Shown here: piece by piece, positions 32,157 to 43,485 of the stretch | Layout of the letters: every line of letters starts with the position of its first letter | Numbering within the stretch: the first letter of the stretch is position 1 | Assembly: GCA_029204045.2 (NCBI GenBank) | Contig: CM055063.1 | Coordinates: 35,993,562 to 36,057,561, forward strand | Source: Tillandsia leiboldiana | Taxonomy: Eukaryota > Streptophyta > Magnoliopsida > Poales > Bromeliaceae | DNA length: 64,000 bases | Reading direction: 5' to 3' | Translations under genes and position numbers: made by a program | The notes under the pieces: model-generated | What the model was told of the DNA's origin: nothing | What the model saw: the letters and a program-made list of their open reading frames with translations, nothing else | The model's database searches: none

Positions 32157-35100
32157 ATGGCCCGTACTAGATCATCGGCCGAGGATGCAGGGGCAGACGC
32201 GACGACGTCGGCGGCCGCAGAGAACCAGCTCCTGCGACAACAACTGAGGGACATGGCGGGGCAGCTGGCGACCCTCACGTCGCATGTGCGTCAATTGACG
32301 CAGCAGCAACCGGCCGCGACGGTGACGGTCGCCACCGCCCCTCCGCAGGGGCCAGGCGCGCCGACGACGGGGGTCAGCGCAGGAGTGGCCCCTACAGCGA
32401 CTGCCGCAGATGAAGTACCTCCACCCCAGACGACGACGCCAGCGGCGGTAACCGCGACAGCAACTGCGGGACCGGCGCCGGGAAGCACCGGCGGGGGTGC
32501 CTCGGGGGAGACCGTGGTCACCCCTTCCCCTTCTGTGGCTGCCGCCACCACGGGGGAGGGGTCAGTTCCGCTGACTGAGCGGGACCGCGTGCGGGCCAAC
32601 CTGGCCGACTTTAAGAAGTACGACCCACCCACGTTCGACGGGGAGACGACTGATCCCTGGGTCGTCGAGAAGTGGGTGGGATCGATAGAGAAGTTATTCG
32701 AGGACTTACTCATGGAGGATGACGAGCGGGTTCCCCTGGCGGTTCACTTCATGGAGGGGAACGCCCGCTTATGGTGGAAGACGGTGCGCCCTGATCCCGC
32801 AAAGGGCGTCGCCGTACTTCCGTCATGGACGACGTTCAAACAGGAGCTGTTTGGAGCCTTTTTCACAAGCAGCGTTAAAAAGAAGTTGGAGGATGACTTG
32901 AACCACATCCAGCAGGGGAGTAAGACAGTGATGGCATATCAGCGCGAATTTGTACGACTGGCCAACTGCGTCCCTTTCGTGATAAGGGACGAGTCCCATA
33001 AGGTGCAACTCTTCGTGGACGGACTGCGGAGTGATATTTTCGAAGTGGTGCAAGCAGCTGATTTGCACACTTTTCAGAAAGTGGTCGACAGGGCCACGGT
33101 GGTGGAGCGCGGGTTCGCCGTTACTCGCGCCAGGAGGGGGGGCCCGGCGCACCATGAGGAAAGGAAGCGACCGCAGCAATACTCCGGGGGAGGCTCTTCT
33201 AGTGGAAGCCGACCCCCCAAGCGGTGGAGGCCACAGTCGGGATCTCGGAGCGCACCGGCAGGAGGACCGAGGACAGGAGACAGGCCTTGCGTTATTTGTG
33301 GGGGAGGACACCGAGCGGGGGATTGCCCCCAAAGGGGAGACCATTGCTTCCGATGCGGCAAATCGGGGCACTTTCGCCGCAACTGCCCCTTAGCCGGGGG
33401 ATCTGCGTCCTCAGCAGCTTCCACACCCTCGCCACAACTGTCGGGGCGGGGAAAAGCTCCGGTGGGGTCGACGTCCAAACCCCCTGTACCACGGCGAGAG
33501 GAGGATAGGCTGCCACAACCTGGCGGGCGGGTTTTCTCGATGACCCGCCAAGAGGCGGATCCGCCGGAGGACGCTCTTGCAGGTATTACTTCTGTTTCAA
33601 ATACCCGCGCAAGAACTCTTTTCGATACCGGAGCAACGCACTCTTTCATTTCTCGTGACTTCGTTTTTATGCATGGTCTTGGGGTGGTACCCCTCCAAGA
33701 TCCATTGACGGTTCAAACGGCGGGAGGGGTGTTGGAGGCGGTCAGCCTGGTGGCCGCCTGCCCGATCAGGCTTGGGCGACTGGCTTGCCCTGGGGATTTG
33801 GCGGTAATCCCCCTGAAGGAGTACGACGTAGTGTTGGGCATGGATTGGCTCTCAACGTACCAAGTGCTCATCGACTGCGAGAAGCGGATGGTGCAATTAC
33901 AGGAACCAAGTTTCCCTGATAATGTGTACCTAGCGTGTAAGAGCATTTCCTTCCCAACAATCATCTCATCGACGCGGGCTAGAAGATTGGTGGAAGGCGG
34001 GTGTGTGGCCTACCTGGCCTCAGTGGATCTAGTGACTCGACCCTCGGCGACACCTTCGGACATCCCAGTGGTGAGGGATTTCCCCGATGTCTTCCCGACG
34101 GAACTGCTCGGAATACCCCCTGAACGAGAGGTGGTTTTCCCTATCGAACTCCTACCGGGTACTCAACCTATCACGAAGGCGCCCTACCGAATGGCCTTCG
34201 CGGAGTTGAAGGAGCTTAAGGCGCAACTGGAGGACCTCTTGGACAAAGGGTTTATCAGGCCGAGTGTGTCACCCTGGGGTGCACCAGTACTCTTTGTACG
34301 GAAGAAAGACGGAAGCCTGCGTCTCTGCATCGACTACAGAGGGATAAACAAGGTTACAGTGAAGAATAAGTACCCCCTGCCCAGAATAGACGACCTCTTC
34401 GACCAGCTGCGAGGAGCAACGGTGTTCTCCAAGATCGATCTGCAATCGGGATACCACCAGCTTCGGGTTCGGAACGAAGATATCCCAAGGACCGCCTTCC
34501 GGACCCGGTATGGTCACTACGAGTTCACGGTTATGCCGTTCGGACTTACGAACGCCCCCGCCGTCTTCATGGATATGATGAATCGGATCTTCAGACCTTT
34601 CTTGGACCGGTTCGTGGTGGTCTTCATCGACGACATCCTGATCTATTCAGCCACCGGCGAGGAACACGAAGACCATTTGCGAACGATCCTCCAGACCCTC
34701 AGGGATCAGAAGCTGTTCGCGAAACTCAAGAAGTGTGAATTCTGGCTACGAGAGGTGGGTTTCCTAGGGCACGTGATCTCGGCAGAGGGAATCGCCGTGG
34801 ACCCCAAGAAGGTGGAATCGGTGATCGACTGGCAGCCGCCGACGACAGTGACGGAGATCCGCAGCTTCTTGGGACTGGCGGGATATTACAGACGCTTCGT
34901 CGAGGGTTTCTCGAAGATTGCGGCCCCTTTAAACCGGTTGACCAAGAAAGGGGAAAAGTTTCTATGGACGGCTAAGTGCCAAGAGAGCTTCGAAGAACTT
35001 AAAAGGAGGCTAACCAGGGCGCCTATACTGGTACTACCAACCCCCGGAGAGGATTATGAAGTGTACTGCGACGCATCGAGGATCGGCCTTGGGGGTGTAT

Positions 35101-36977
35101 TGATGCAACAGGGGAAAGTAATAGCCTATGCATCCAGGCAGCTGAAGGATTATGAAAGGAACTACCCGATACACGATCTGGAACTGGCCGCAGTGGTCTT
35201 TGTTCTAAAGTTATGGAGACACTATCTCTTTGGTGTCCACTGTAACGTCTTTTCAGACCACCAGAGCCTCAAGTATTTGTTCACCCAGAAGGAACTAAAT
35301 TTACGGCAGAGGCGGTGGCTTGAGTTATTGAAGGATTACGACCTAACAATCCAATACCACCCCGGGAAAGCAAACGTGGTGGCGGACGCTTTGAGCAGGA
35401 AGGGACAACCGGAGGAGGCGTCGGTACGCGCGATGACTGAGCAGAGCACCTTGATTGCAGAATTTTCACGACTGAAGTTGGAGGTGGTACCAGCGGGCAC
35501 TGTTGCCCAACTAACAGCGTTGGTGGTCAAGCCGACGCTTTTCGAGAGAATCTGAGAAGGGCAACTGGCGGACCCGCACTTACAGCTCGTGCAAGACAAG
35601 ATCCACCCGGACCAGGAGAACGACTTTGCAGTGGGAAGCGACGGCGTCATGCGTTTCCGCGGGCGTTTCTGCGTACCAGATTCGCTGGAATTGAAGGAGG
35701 AAATTCTGGTAGAGGCTCACCGCGCTCCTTATGCGGCGCACCCGGGGGGCACGAAGATGTACAGGGACCTCAAGCAGACCTTTTGGTGGCCTAAGCTGAA
35801 GGGGGGCGTGACACGACATGTAGCTCATTGCCTGGTATGTCAGCAGATTAAGGCAGAGCATCAGCGGCCGGCGGGAAAATTGCAGCCCTTACCAGTACCG
35901 AAGTGGAAGTGGGATCAGATCACCATGGACTTTGTCTCTGGGTTCCCACGTTCACCGCAGGGGCACGACGCAATTTGGGTCATTGTGGACCGGCTAACCA
36001 AGTCAGCACATTTCCTGCCCATCCACACAACCTGGACCAGAGAGCGATTGGCACAGGCCTACCTCAGCGAGATCGTGAGGCTGCATGGAGTGCCGGCATC
36101 GATCACCTCAGACAGGGACACCCGCTTCGTCTCGAAGTTTTGGCAGAGCCTGCAACAAGCCCTGGGGACCAAGCTCCATTTCAGCACAGCCTTTCACCCT
36201 CAGACGGACGGACAATCGGAGCGAGTGATTCAGACCCTCGAGGACCTGCTACGCGCCTGTGTACTTGACTGGGGAGTCGGTTGGGCACGCTACCTACCCC
36301 TCGTGGGATTCGCCTACAACAATAGCTACCAGGCCAGCATCCAGATGGCGCCCTACGAAGCCTTATACGGGAGACGCTGCCGATCCCCGATCTGTTGGGA
36401 TGACTTGGGCGAACGGAAATTCCTGGGACCCGACTTGGTGGAAGAGACTGAAGAGAAGGTACGCCTCATCAGGCAGCGTTTGCTGACCGCCCAAAGCCGA
36501 CAGAAGAGCTATGCAGAACGACGGCGCCGCGATTTGGAATTTCAAGTGGGAGAGCATGTGTTCTTACGGATCTGACCATCCAGAGGGATCAGGCGTTTCG
36601 GGTTGAGAGGCAAGTTGAGTCCACGGTACGTAGGGCCTTTTGAGATCTTGGAGCGCATTGGCCCAGTAGCGTACCGCCTTGCCCTACCGCCTAACCTCGA
36701 CCGGGTCCACAATGTTTTCCACGTGTCCATGCTCCGGAAATATCTTTTCGACCCGTCACACGTGTTGGACGCCTCCTCGCTCGAACTCAAGGAGGACCTA
36801 AGCTTCGAGGAAACCCCCGTGCGTATCCTAGCAAGAGAAAACAAAGCGCTGCGGAACCGAGTCATCCCCTACGTGAAGGTGCTCTGGAGCAACCAGGAGG
36901 AACGAGAAGCAACGTGGGAGCTAGAGTCAAAAATGAGAGAGAGCTACCCCAATCTTTTCACCGCAACTCAGGGTTGA
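32157..36977 (+). pseudogene. Gag-pol polyprotein with two in-frame stops
   Basis: The ATG at 32157 (MARTRSSAED) is preceded by an acceptor-like TTTTGTGCACAG. Order: Gag core (about residues 160-260, FMEGNARLWWKTV); two zinc knuckles, CVICGGGHRAGDC (CX2CX3HX4C) and CFRCGKSGHFRRNC (CX2CX4HX4C), near 378-410; protease with DTGA near 489; RT with YRMAFAELKELK and VFIDDIL near 822-828; RNase H from about 969 (YEVYCDASRIGLGG, DHQSLKYLF); then TGA at 35553-35555. The same frame resumes with the integrase zinc finger (CLVCQQIKAEH) and DDE core (MDFVSGFP, SDRDTRFVS, SERVIQTLED), meets TGA at 36573-36575, and ends with a chromodomain-like EATWELESKM segment at 36977. There is no frameshift. Confidence 0.93.
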
Positions 36978-36978
36978 G

Positions 36979-37013
36979 TTTCGAGGACGAAACTCATTTT
37001 AAGAGGTAAGTGG
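36979..37013 (+). other. Polypurine-tract region of element 2
   Basis: TTTCGAGGACGAAACTC followed by AAGAGGTAAGTGG immediately before the 3' LTR. This is the usual gypsy arrangement for plus-strand priming, though the purine run is interrupted. Confidence 0.7.
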
Positions 37014-39576
37014 TGTAATACCTGCGGGTTTCGGGGAACCCGGATCCCCTTTATTTTTAATCTTTAGTGCACCGCGGTCCGCTTAAGGGGTCTGGAAGGT
37101 GGTTTTTAATTCCTTGTTTCTGGGCAGGCTGTCGGGGCTCGCGGGTATTTTTAGACAATAAAGCTCGCGAAACGGGGAACGGCGGCGCGATCGGTTTTGG
37201 ATTCCGACGCCGGGATCTCCCAGAACAAATTCCGGAAGACTGCCGACAGTCCAGGCGACTAACGCGGCTTTCGAGGCGGACCGGACCCAGGTTTGTGACC
37301 TATTACTTTTTCCCCCTTTGAGGTTTGGGGTTAAGTCCCACTCGTTCGTTTAGGGACCGGATGATTTATCCTTTGGTTTGGGGTTAGGGTTCGGGATTCC
37401 CACTTCTCGCACCCTCGACAGACGGTTTCCTGAGCGCAGAAGACGAGCCGCCTTCCTCCCTCCCCTATTCTTCCCCTTTTCCACCAGTCGGCGTGTAGAA
37501 CCAAGGAGGCGATCGAGGAAAAAGGGACGAACGCCCGCACACCCTTGGAGACGGGCGCGCAAGAACGGCACGATCACCCTCGTGGAACCCTAGCCGACGA
37601 AAAACGAGGTAAGCATGGTCGTTTTCCCTTTTCGGTTCTTGATCGAGGAAGGGGAAGGGGGATTCTTGGAGGGTTTCGGAGACGGGCATCCGCCGCCCTC
37701 GGAGGCGAGGGAGGGACGAGCCACCCGCCGGCAGGGCACCCGCGCGAGCTTGAGGCCGCGCGGGGCCGCCCGTGCCTGCGGGCAGCTCCCCCGAGCGGGC
37801 TGGGCACCGCGCGGGGCCGCCCGCATGCCGGGCGCCGCGCGGGGCCGCCCGCATGCGGGGGCCACCGCGCGGGGCCGCCCGCATGCGGGGGCCCCCGCGC
37901 GGGGCCGCCCGCCTGCGGGGGCGCCGCGCGGGGCCGCCCGCATGCAGGGGGCGCCGCGCGGGGCCGCCCGCATGCAGGGGCGCCACGCGGGGTAGCCCGC
38001 ATTGGTAGGCTGTGCAGCCGCGCGGGCCGGGCACCTTGCGGTGCGCGCCGCGCGGGCAACAGTGCCCGCGGGCAGCGCACCCGAGCGGGCAGCGTGGCGG
38101 CGCAGGGACGTTGTCGCCGTCGTCGGAGCCGAGGGCCGTGCCGAGACGGCCGCCGGATGGTGTCCGGGCCCTTCCTTGTTCGCATGTTTTGGGTTTTGAC
38201 TCCCCACCCGGGGTTTCCTTTTGTAGTTTCGGGGAGCGAGCCGGGACGCGGAGGAGTCGAGCGTTGATCACCACAAGCGTCAGGTGGGTTTTAATTCGGG
38301 ATCAAACGTCGGGTTCCCGATAACTGTACTTCAATCTTTAAGTGTTCCAGTTATTTAAAGTTATGTTAAAGTTAGCAAATTTCAAGGCACTTGTTGATAC
38401 TAACCTGGAAATCCTTATGGTCACTATTATCTGGTATACTACTGTTGTTCGGTTACTTGGCTCGAGGCTGCAGCACGCGCACCCGCGGTTTGGCCACCGC
38501 AACGGGTGCGCTTTTTCCAAAAAGTGGTCGTTGACCCGTGTATACCCACAGGATGGAGTGGGACCCCTTTAGTTGTGGGGCTTGGATGCGCCAAGGGGTG
38601 AGCGGCGCGACCCGTCGGTTTAGTTGTCCGGCGGGGGAGCGATGCGACCCATTCAGTTTAGTTGTCCGACTTGGGCGCGGTGCGATCCGTCGGTTTAGTT
38701 GTCCGGCGGGGTCGGGTATTGCAGGTTCACAGGTGGTTGATTTTACTTTCCCTTGCGGGGGGGGTGGTTGCTCCGGATAGGCTACGGTTGGACGTTGTTT
38801 TCTTTACCTGCTTTACTATTATCATTGTTATCTAGTCGCTGACTTCCCACTTTGCGACAGGGTCCTACCGGGGGGAGAGTTAGGCGACGGTGAGGCCGCG
38901 GCGAGAGATTCTGGGTCCCTGGAGACCTGAACAGTATTTTTATCTTTTTCTTTCGCATTCCATTTGCTATTTGTAGATTGTGGACGGTTCTCGATACCCT
39001 CGTGGGGTCGGTGTGGATGTCGGTATGGTGACTATTTAATTTCTTTGTCTTCCCTTATTTCTCTATTGGCCGTTTTGGAAAATAAAAGAGTAAACCAAAG
39101 AAAAGATTGCGAAAACTTCTATTTCAAAACTCGGGTGTCGTGTGGGCACCGCTTTCAAACCCTGAGTTTATGTTGCTTTCGAAATAGGTTTCAAAATCTA
39201 AGTGTCGTGTGGGCACTACTTTCCAAAACCCTGAGTTTATGTTGCTTTCGAAATGGGTTTTCAAAATATGGGTGCCGGGTGGGCACCGTTTCAACCTTGT
39301 GGATTTATCCTTTCAAACTGAACGGCCGTGAGCCTTATTCAGCGCATTGTGAATGGTTGTATGTTCTGGATTGTTGTGATTGATCGTTTACTACCTTAAT
39401 GAACATTGTACAAACCGTTACGCCGTGCATATACAGGGGAGACTCTGTCCGTTTGTAGAGTGATCCTGTATATGCGGCGGATCTGGGCACGTGCTGGGGA
39501 AGAAGGTTTTCAAAAAAAAAAATTTACTACCTTTTGTAATTCGTTTCCGCTAAAAATAATCCCCCGGGGCGTGACA
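37014..39576 (+). repeat. 3' LTR of element 2 (2563 bp)
   Basis: Near-identical to 29425-31935. Differences include C for T in the early U3, extra GC-array units (37800-37990) and a shorter poly-G run near 38757. The leader palindrome is CTTTTTCCAAAAAG instead of CTTTTCCGGAAAAG, keeping dyad pairing in the arms. Followed by ACTGA at 39577-39581. Confidence 0.92.
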
Positions 39577-39694
39577 ACTGAGCTCAGTCGCAGACCCTTC
39601 TTCGGTTGCCTCTTCCCTTCGTCGGCTGATACCTTCGTCCGATGGTAAATGCCACGTATTACTCTCTCAGGTGGCAAAAATTTTGGTCTCAACA

Positions 39695-40109
39695 TTGCCC
39701 CATCGGCAATCGCCTGATATGTCATTCGGGTGATTGTCGAAATTGAGTCAACTTCTGGCACGGATAACACTGTCTAGCGATCATCCTCCTATCTTGACAA
39801 GATATTTGCTCACAGCCCGAGGGATTCACGAACAAGTGCTAATCTTTCTTGGTTTTCGGCGGATCTATCCCTCATTGTTTCCTTATTGAGAGTTGTTACT
39901 CTCCGAGGGATGACTATCGTTCTCTCATCATTTCTCGTCAGCCTATAAGAGGCCTCACTTGCAGCTCTCTCCACGTCGTCTCCTTTTCTCATGACGAGTT
40001 CTATGACATCGTTGCGCCAGTGCTCTGGTGGTAGCTTCTTCGTCTCTAAGCACACTATCGAGGCAACCTCTCAATCTAAAGCTGGCGGCGTTTCAACGCC
40101 GGCTGGTAA
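39695..40109 (-). other. Unidentified segment between LTR F2 and LTR G
   Basis: It might be interior of the F2 element. The minus strand has an 81-codon open frame (40055-39810) beginning MCLETKKLPPEHWRNDVIEL, which I do not recognise; it is charged, without cysteines arranged as a zinc finger and without obvious membrane segments. The purine-rich minus-strand GATGGGGCAA next to the F2 end could be a polypurine tract. Confidence 0.4.
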
Positions 40110-41988
40110 TGTCACGCCCCGGGAGAGGTTTGAAAGCGGAAAGCGGCCCTATTTTTTTTTTTCAAGTCTTTCCTTCAGATTCATGCCCAGACCCGCCACA
40201 AATACAAGACCTCTCTACACAAACGGGCAAATTATCTCCTATACATGCTCGGCATCGCACAAAATATATACATCAACCATAATTAGTTTTACATACACAA
40301 GTGTTAAATTAAGAGATAAGCTAGTCTTTGGATTCATATAAGAGAACAACGCCCACACGACATACTCCAAGTTGAAAGGATAAAACTACCGGGGTTTAAA
40401 ATAGTGCCTACCCGACACTCAGTTTTGAAAACAGATATCGCAAATATTTTTCCTTTTGAAACACTCCACATTCCACATGCAACCACGACATGATAAAACT
40501 AAATCCAAAAGACTACTAGCCATCCACATGGTCCACATGTCCCACATCCACATCACAAGGTGTTCATATCATACAATGTCCATATCTCATGCAAATAGAA
40601 TCAACCAAATATAACGACCAAAAAGGAGGAGTAAAAATGTCACCGGGATGACGAAAAACCAAATCACTCCCAAGCCCTAGCTTCTCCCCCGTCCCCGCCC
40701 GAATCTGTCACATGGTGGGAGTCAGTGATAAAAACATAGGAAGGAAAATTAAAAAAATGATGATCAAGTGCAAAATATAGGTACGATAAAGTAAATAGGA
40801 CATCAAACCGGAAACCGAAACTCCCAAGTCATCCATATCGTTTTCCGCAGTTTCCATCTCGAAAACCCAAGAAACAACAACCATACTCATCTCTTTGGTC
40901 CCTCATGCCTGACTGGCGTAGGGATCACGGGTCCTACAGACCAACCACTTCTCCGGAAAAGAACACACTTGCGGTGGCCAAACCGCTGGTGTACGTGACA
41001 ACGTCATGAGCCTCACGATCCTATACTCGTGGAAATAGTCGCGGAATGCCTCACGATCCCATACTCGTGGAATAAATCATGGTTCACCTTACGATCCCCT
41101 ACTCGTGAGACAAACCGATAAGTCAAAGAATCCGTCCATGTCCTTTACGTATGTACTGTTCCATTACAACCGCCGTGACAATGCCTTTCCTGTCATTTTA
41201 AAATAGTAATACCGAAAAACAACAATAAGAGGAAGATGAGGGTTGAACATCACCATTCAACAACATCCCCAACCTCGATTTAGTTACCCACCTCAACCGG
41301 CGATGAAAATGAAGCTCAAAACCCTTCAAAAGCCCCCACAACCTTGTTCGGACGAAAACAGCGGACCCCTCGATGGCAAGAAAAGAGTCTGGGTTCCTAC
41401 CGCTGTGTCGGCGGTACCAACAACAAAAAATGAGTAAAAGAATCCGTATGTACCATTCCATTACAACAGATCCCATACTTGTGGAATAAATAGTCGCGGA
41501 ATGCCTCACGATCCCATACTCGTGGAAATAGTCGCGGAATGCCTCATGATCCCATACTCGTGGAATAAATCACGGTTCACCTTACGATCCCCTACTCGTG
41601 AGACAAACCGATAAGTCAAAGAATTCGTCCATGTCCTTTACGTATGTATGTAATATCACAACTTTTCGTGTAACGTTTACCCTCCTGCTAATAAAGTTTA
41701 AGTTATGGGAAACTGAATTAATGGGTTTACTTAAGTTGATAATCTTGAGGTGCGGGTATTTTTCTGTGATAGAGCTTGAAAAATGGTGAACGGCGGTGCG
41801 ACCGGATCCGGATTCCGACTTACGGATCCCCCAGAAAGGGGTTGTTAGGATCACGGTAACCGGGGTGTGCATCGGAATCCGTGCAAGACGCTTTTCGAGC
41901 AGATAAGGAATTATCTCTAAGGAATAAATAATTAATTAATTAATTAGGTATTAAATACCCGATAGATTTCTATGGTACGTACTGAGAA

Positions 41989-42564
41989 TGTAACACCCCC
42001 GGAATTTGGATTAGTCCTCTATATAAATGATATAATAGGACTAAATCTCTAACTCGGCTATAGCATTTTGGATGGTAGCAAGATCCAAGAGGAACATGAG
42101 AGTTAAGCGTGCTAGAGCTAGAGTAGTTCTAGGATGGGTGACCCCCTGGGAAGTGGGGCGTCATAGTTGGTATCAGAGACATTCACCAGCCGGAAATGTG
42201 AGATAAGTCTCGGCTGAGCCAGGGTTATATAGCGGGTAGAGCGAGGCTCCCCGGCTAATGACCGTTGTGAGTGGAGTGCAGCTCCTCACAAGGTCGGCTA
42301 AGGCTAGCGAGACGAGTCTCACATCGCCTGGTGCTTGTGAGTGTGCTAGAGCCTGACGTGGACGTCAGGGCTTAAAGGGGGGAAGAATGTAACACCCCTG
42401 GAATTTGGATTAGTCCTCTATATAAATGATAAAATAGGACTAAATCTCTAACCCGGCTATAGCATTTTGGATGGTAGCAAGATCCAAGAGGAACATGAGA
42501 GTTAAGCGTGCTAGAGCTAGAGTAGTTCTAGGATGGGTGACCCCCTGGGAAGTGGGGCGTCATA
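41989..42564 (+). mobile_element. Cassandra-type TRIM retrotransposon with 5S-derived LTRs
   Basis: A 576-bp element with two 177-bp LTRs (41989-42165 and 42388-42564), PBS TGGTATCAGAG (42168-42178), polypurine AAAGGGGGGAAGAA (42374-42387) and target duplications GAGAA (41984-41988 and 42565-42569). It has no coding capacity, as expected for a terminal-repeat retrotransposon in miniature. Copy B of the tandem duplication has the empty site with one GAGAA. The LTRs differ at about three positions (for example CCCCCGG/CCCCTGG and GATATAAT/GATAAAAT). Confidence 0.95.
42081..42155 (+). other. 5S rRNA-derived segment in the Cassandra 5' LTR
   Basis: AGTTAAGCGTGC, GAGTAGTTCTAGGATGGG and TGACCCCCTGGGAAGT reproduce the 3' two-thirds of plant 5S rRNA, including the A box, intermediate element and C box of the RNA polymerase III internal promoter. 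The 5' part of 5S is only weakly kept. It is part of an LTR and not a 5S gene. The second copy is at 42480-42554. Confidence 0.93.
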
Positions 42565-42819
42565 GAGAAAGAAAAAAATCACCTTTTCTGAAAAGAAACC
42601 CTAACCGAGAGAGAAAAGAAAGAAAGAGGAAAAAGCGAAACCCTAACCGGAAGGGAAAAGGAAGAAAGAAGGAGAAAGCGGAGTAACCCGATCAACCCCG
42701 ACGAACGTGCCGGTGCGGGGAGCGTGAACGGATCGCCTTCTCCGACGAATCACGGTAAGCGATGTTCCTTTCGGTTTTAGTTTCGAGGTTTTCTTGTCAT
42801 CGTTTTACTTTGGCCGCCG

Positions 42820-43485
42820 CCGCCGCCGCCGTCCCGGGATTGCCGCCGCACCCCGGACGGCGCCGTGCGACACAAAGCCCGCGCGGCCGGGCCGCCCGCA
42901 GCACCGCGCGGGGATGGCGCCCACGCCACGCTGCAGGCGGTGCCGCGCGGCCGGGCCGCCGGCAGCGCCACGCGGGGCAGGCGCCCGCGCCGCGTTGCAG
43001 GCGGCACCGCGCGGGGCAAGCCCGCGCGGCCCGGCCGCCCGCAGCACCGCGCGGGGCAGGAGCCCGCGCCGCGGTACAGGCGGCACCGCACGGGGCAAGC
43101 CCACGCGGCCAGGCCGCCCGCAGCACCGCGCGGGGCTGGCGTCCGCTCCGCGCTGCAGGCGGCACCGCGCGGGGCAAGCCCGCGCGGCCGGGCCGCCCGC
43201 AGTGCCGCGCGGGGCAGGCGCCCGCGCCACGCTGCAGGCAGCGCCGTGCGGGGCGAGCCCGCGCGCGGCGGGGCTACCGCAGCGCCGCGCGAGGTTGGCG
43301 CCCGCGCCGCGTTGCAGGCCGCGCAGCGCGGGGCTAGTGCCCGCGCAATCGCGCCGCTGGTGGAGCCGTGCGGGGAGGTTGCCCACGCGGCCGTGCCACA
43401 TGCGGCACCGCACGGGGCTGGTGCCCGCGCGGCCGAGCCGCATGCGGTGCCGCGCGGGGCCGGTGCCCGCGCGGCCGCATGACAC
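42820..43485. repeat. GC-rich minisatellite of LTR D, copy A
   Basis: Imperfect tandem units of roughly 80-90 bp with GCGGCACCGCGCGGGGC and GGGCCGCCCGCAG phrases, just after donor ACG|GTAAGC. The duplicate lies at 45872-46537. Confidence 0.82.

Larger units (their letters stand above)
29425..39576 (+). mobile_element. Element 2: nearly intact Ty3/gypsy chromovirus-type retrotransposon
   Basis: Full-length element of 10,152 bp with a 5' LTR (29425-31935), PBS (31944-31954), a single gag-pol frame (32157-36977), a 3' LTR (37014-39576) and ACTGA duplications. The two LTRs differ by scattered point changes and by unit number in their GC array, so the insertion is fairly recent. Domain order (Gag, PR, RT, RH, IN, chromodomain-like end) is that of plant chromoviruses; I would place it near Tekay/Del by eye. 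It lies inside LTR F2. Two nonsense codons make it probably non-autonomous. Confidence 0.94.
28465..39694 (-). mobile_element. LTR F2, inverted relative to F1, with nested element 2
   Basis: Plus-strand ends are TGTTGGGGTCAAAAAG (28465) and TTTTGGTCTCAACA (39694). After removing the nested gypsy element and its duplication, about 1.07 kb remains. The TATA box is on the minus strand (TATATAAATAAGCG, near 28975). Its flanks (GTTGT and TTGCC) do not match, so it is not a simple solo LTR. It may be the 3' LTR of a minus-strand element whose interior is 39695-40109. Confidence 0.7.

Noticed and set aside
28465..39694. F2 as a simple solo LTR
   Set aside because: The 5-bp flanks GTTGT and TTGCC do not match, unlike the seven other insertions checked.
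41243..41437. Repeated small frame (MNITIQQHPQPRFSYPPQ...) at 41243, 44876 and 57314
   Set aside because: It recurs only because LTR G sequence is duplicated or split by insertion; changes between copies are not biased to silent sites and no context supports a gene.
42081..42155. 5S rRNA gene
   Set aside because: Lacks a good 5' third of 5S and lies in both LTRs of a TRIM with PBS, polypurine tract and target duplication. It is a Cassandra LTR.
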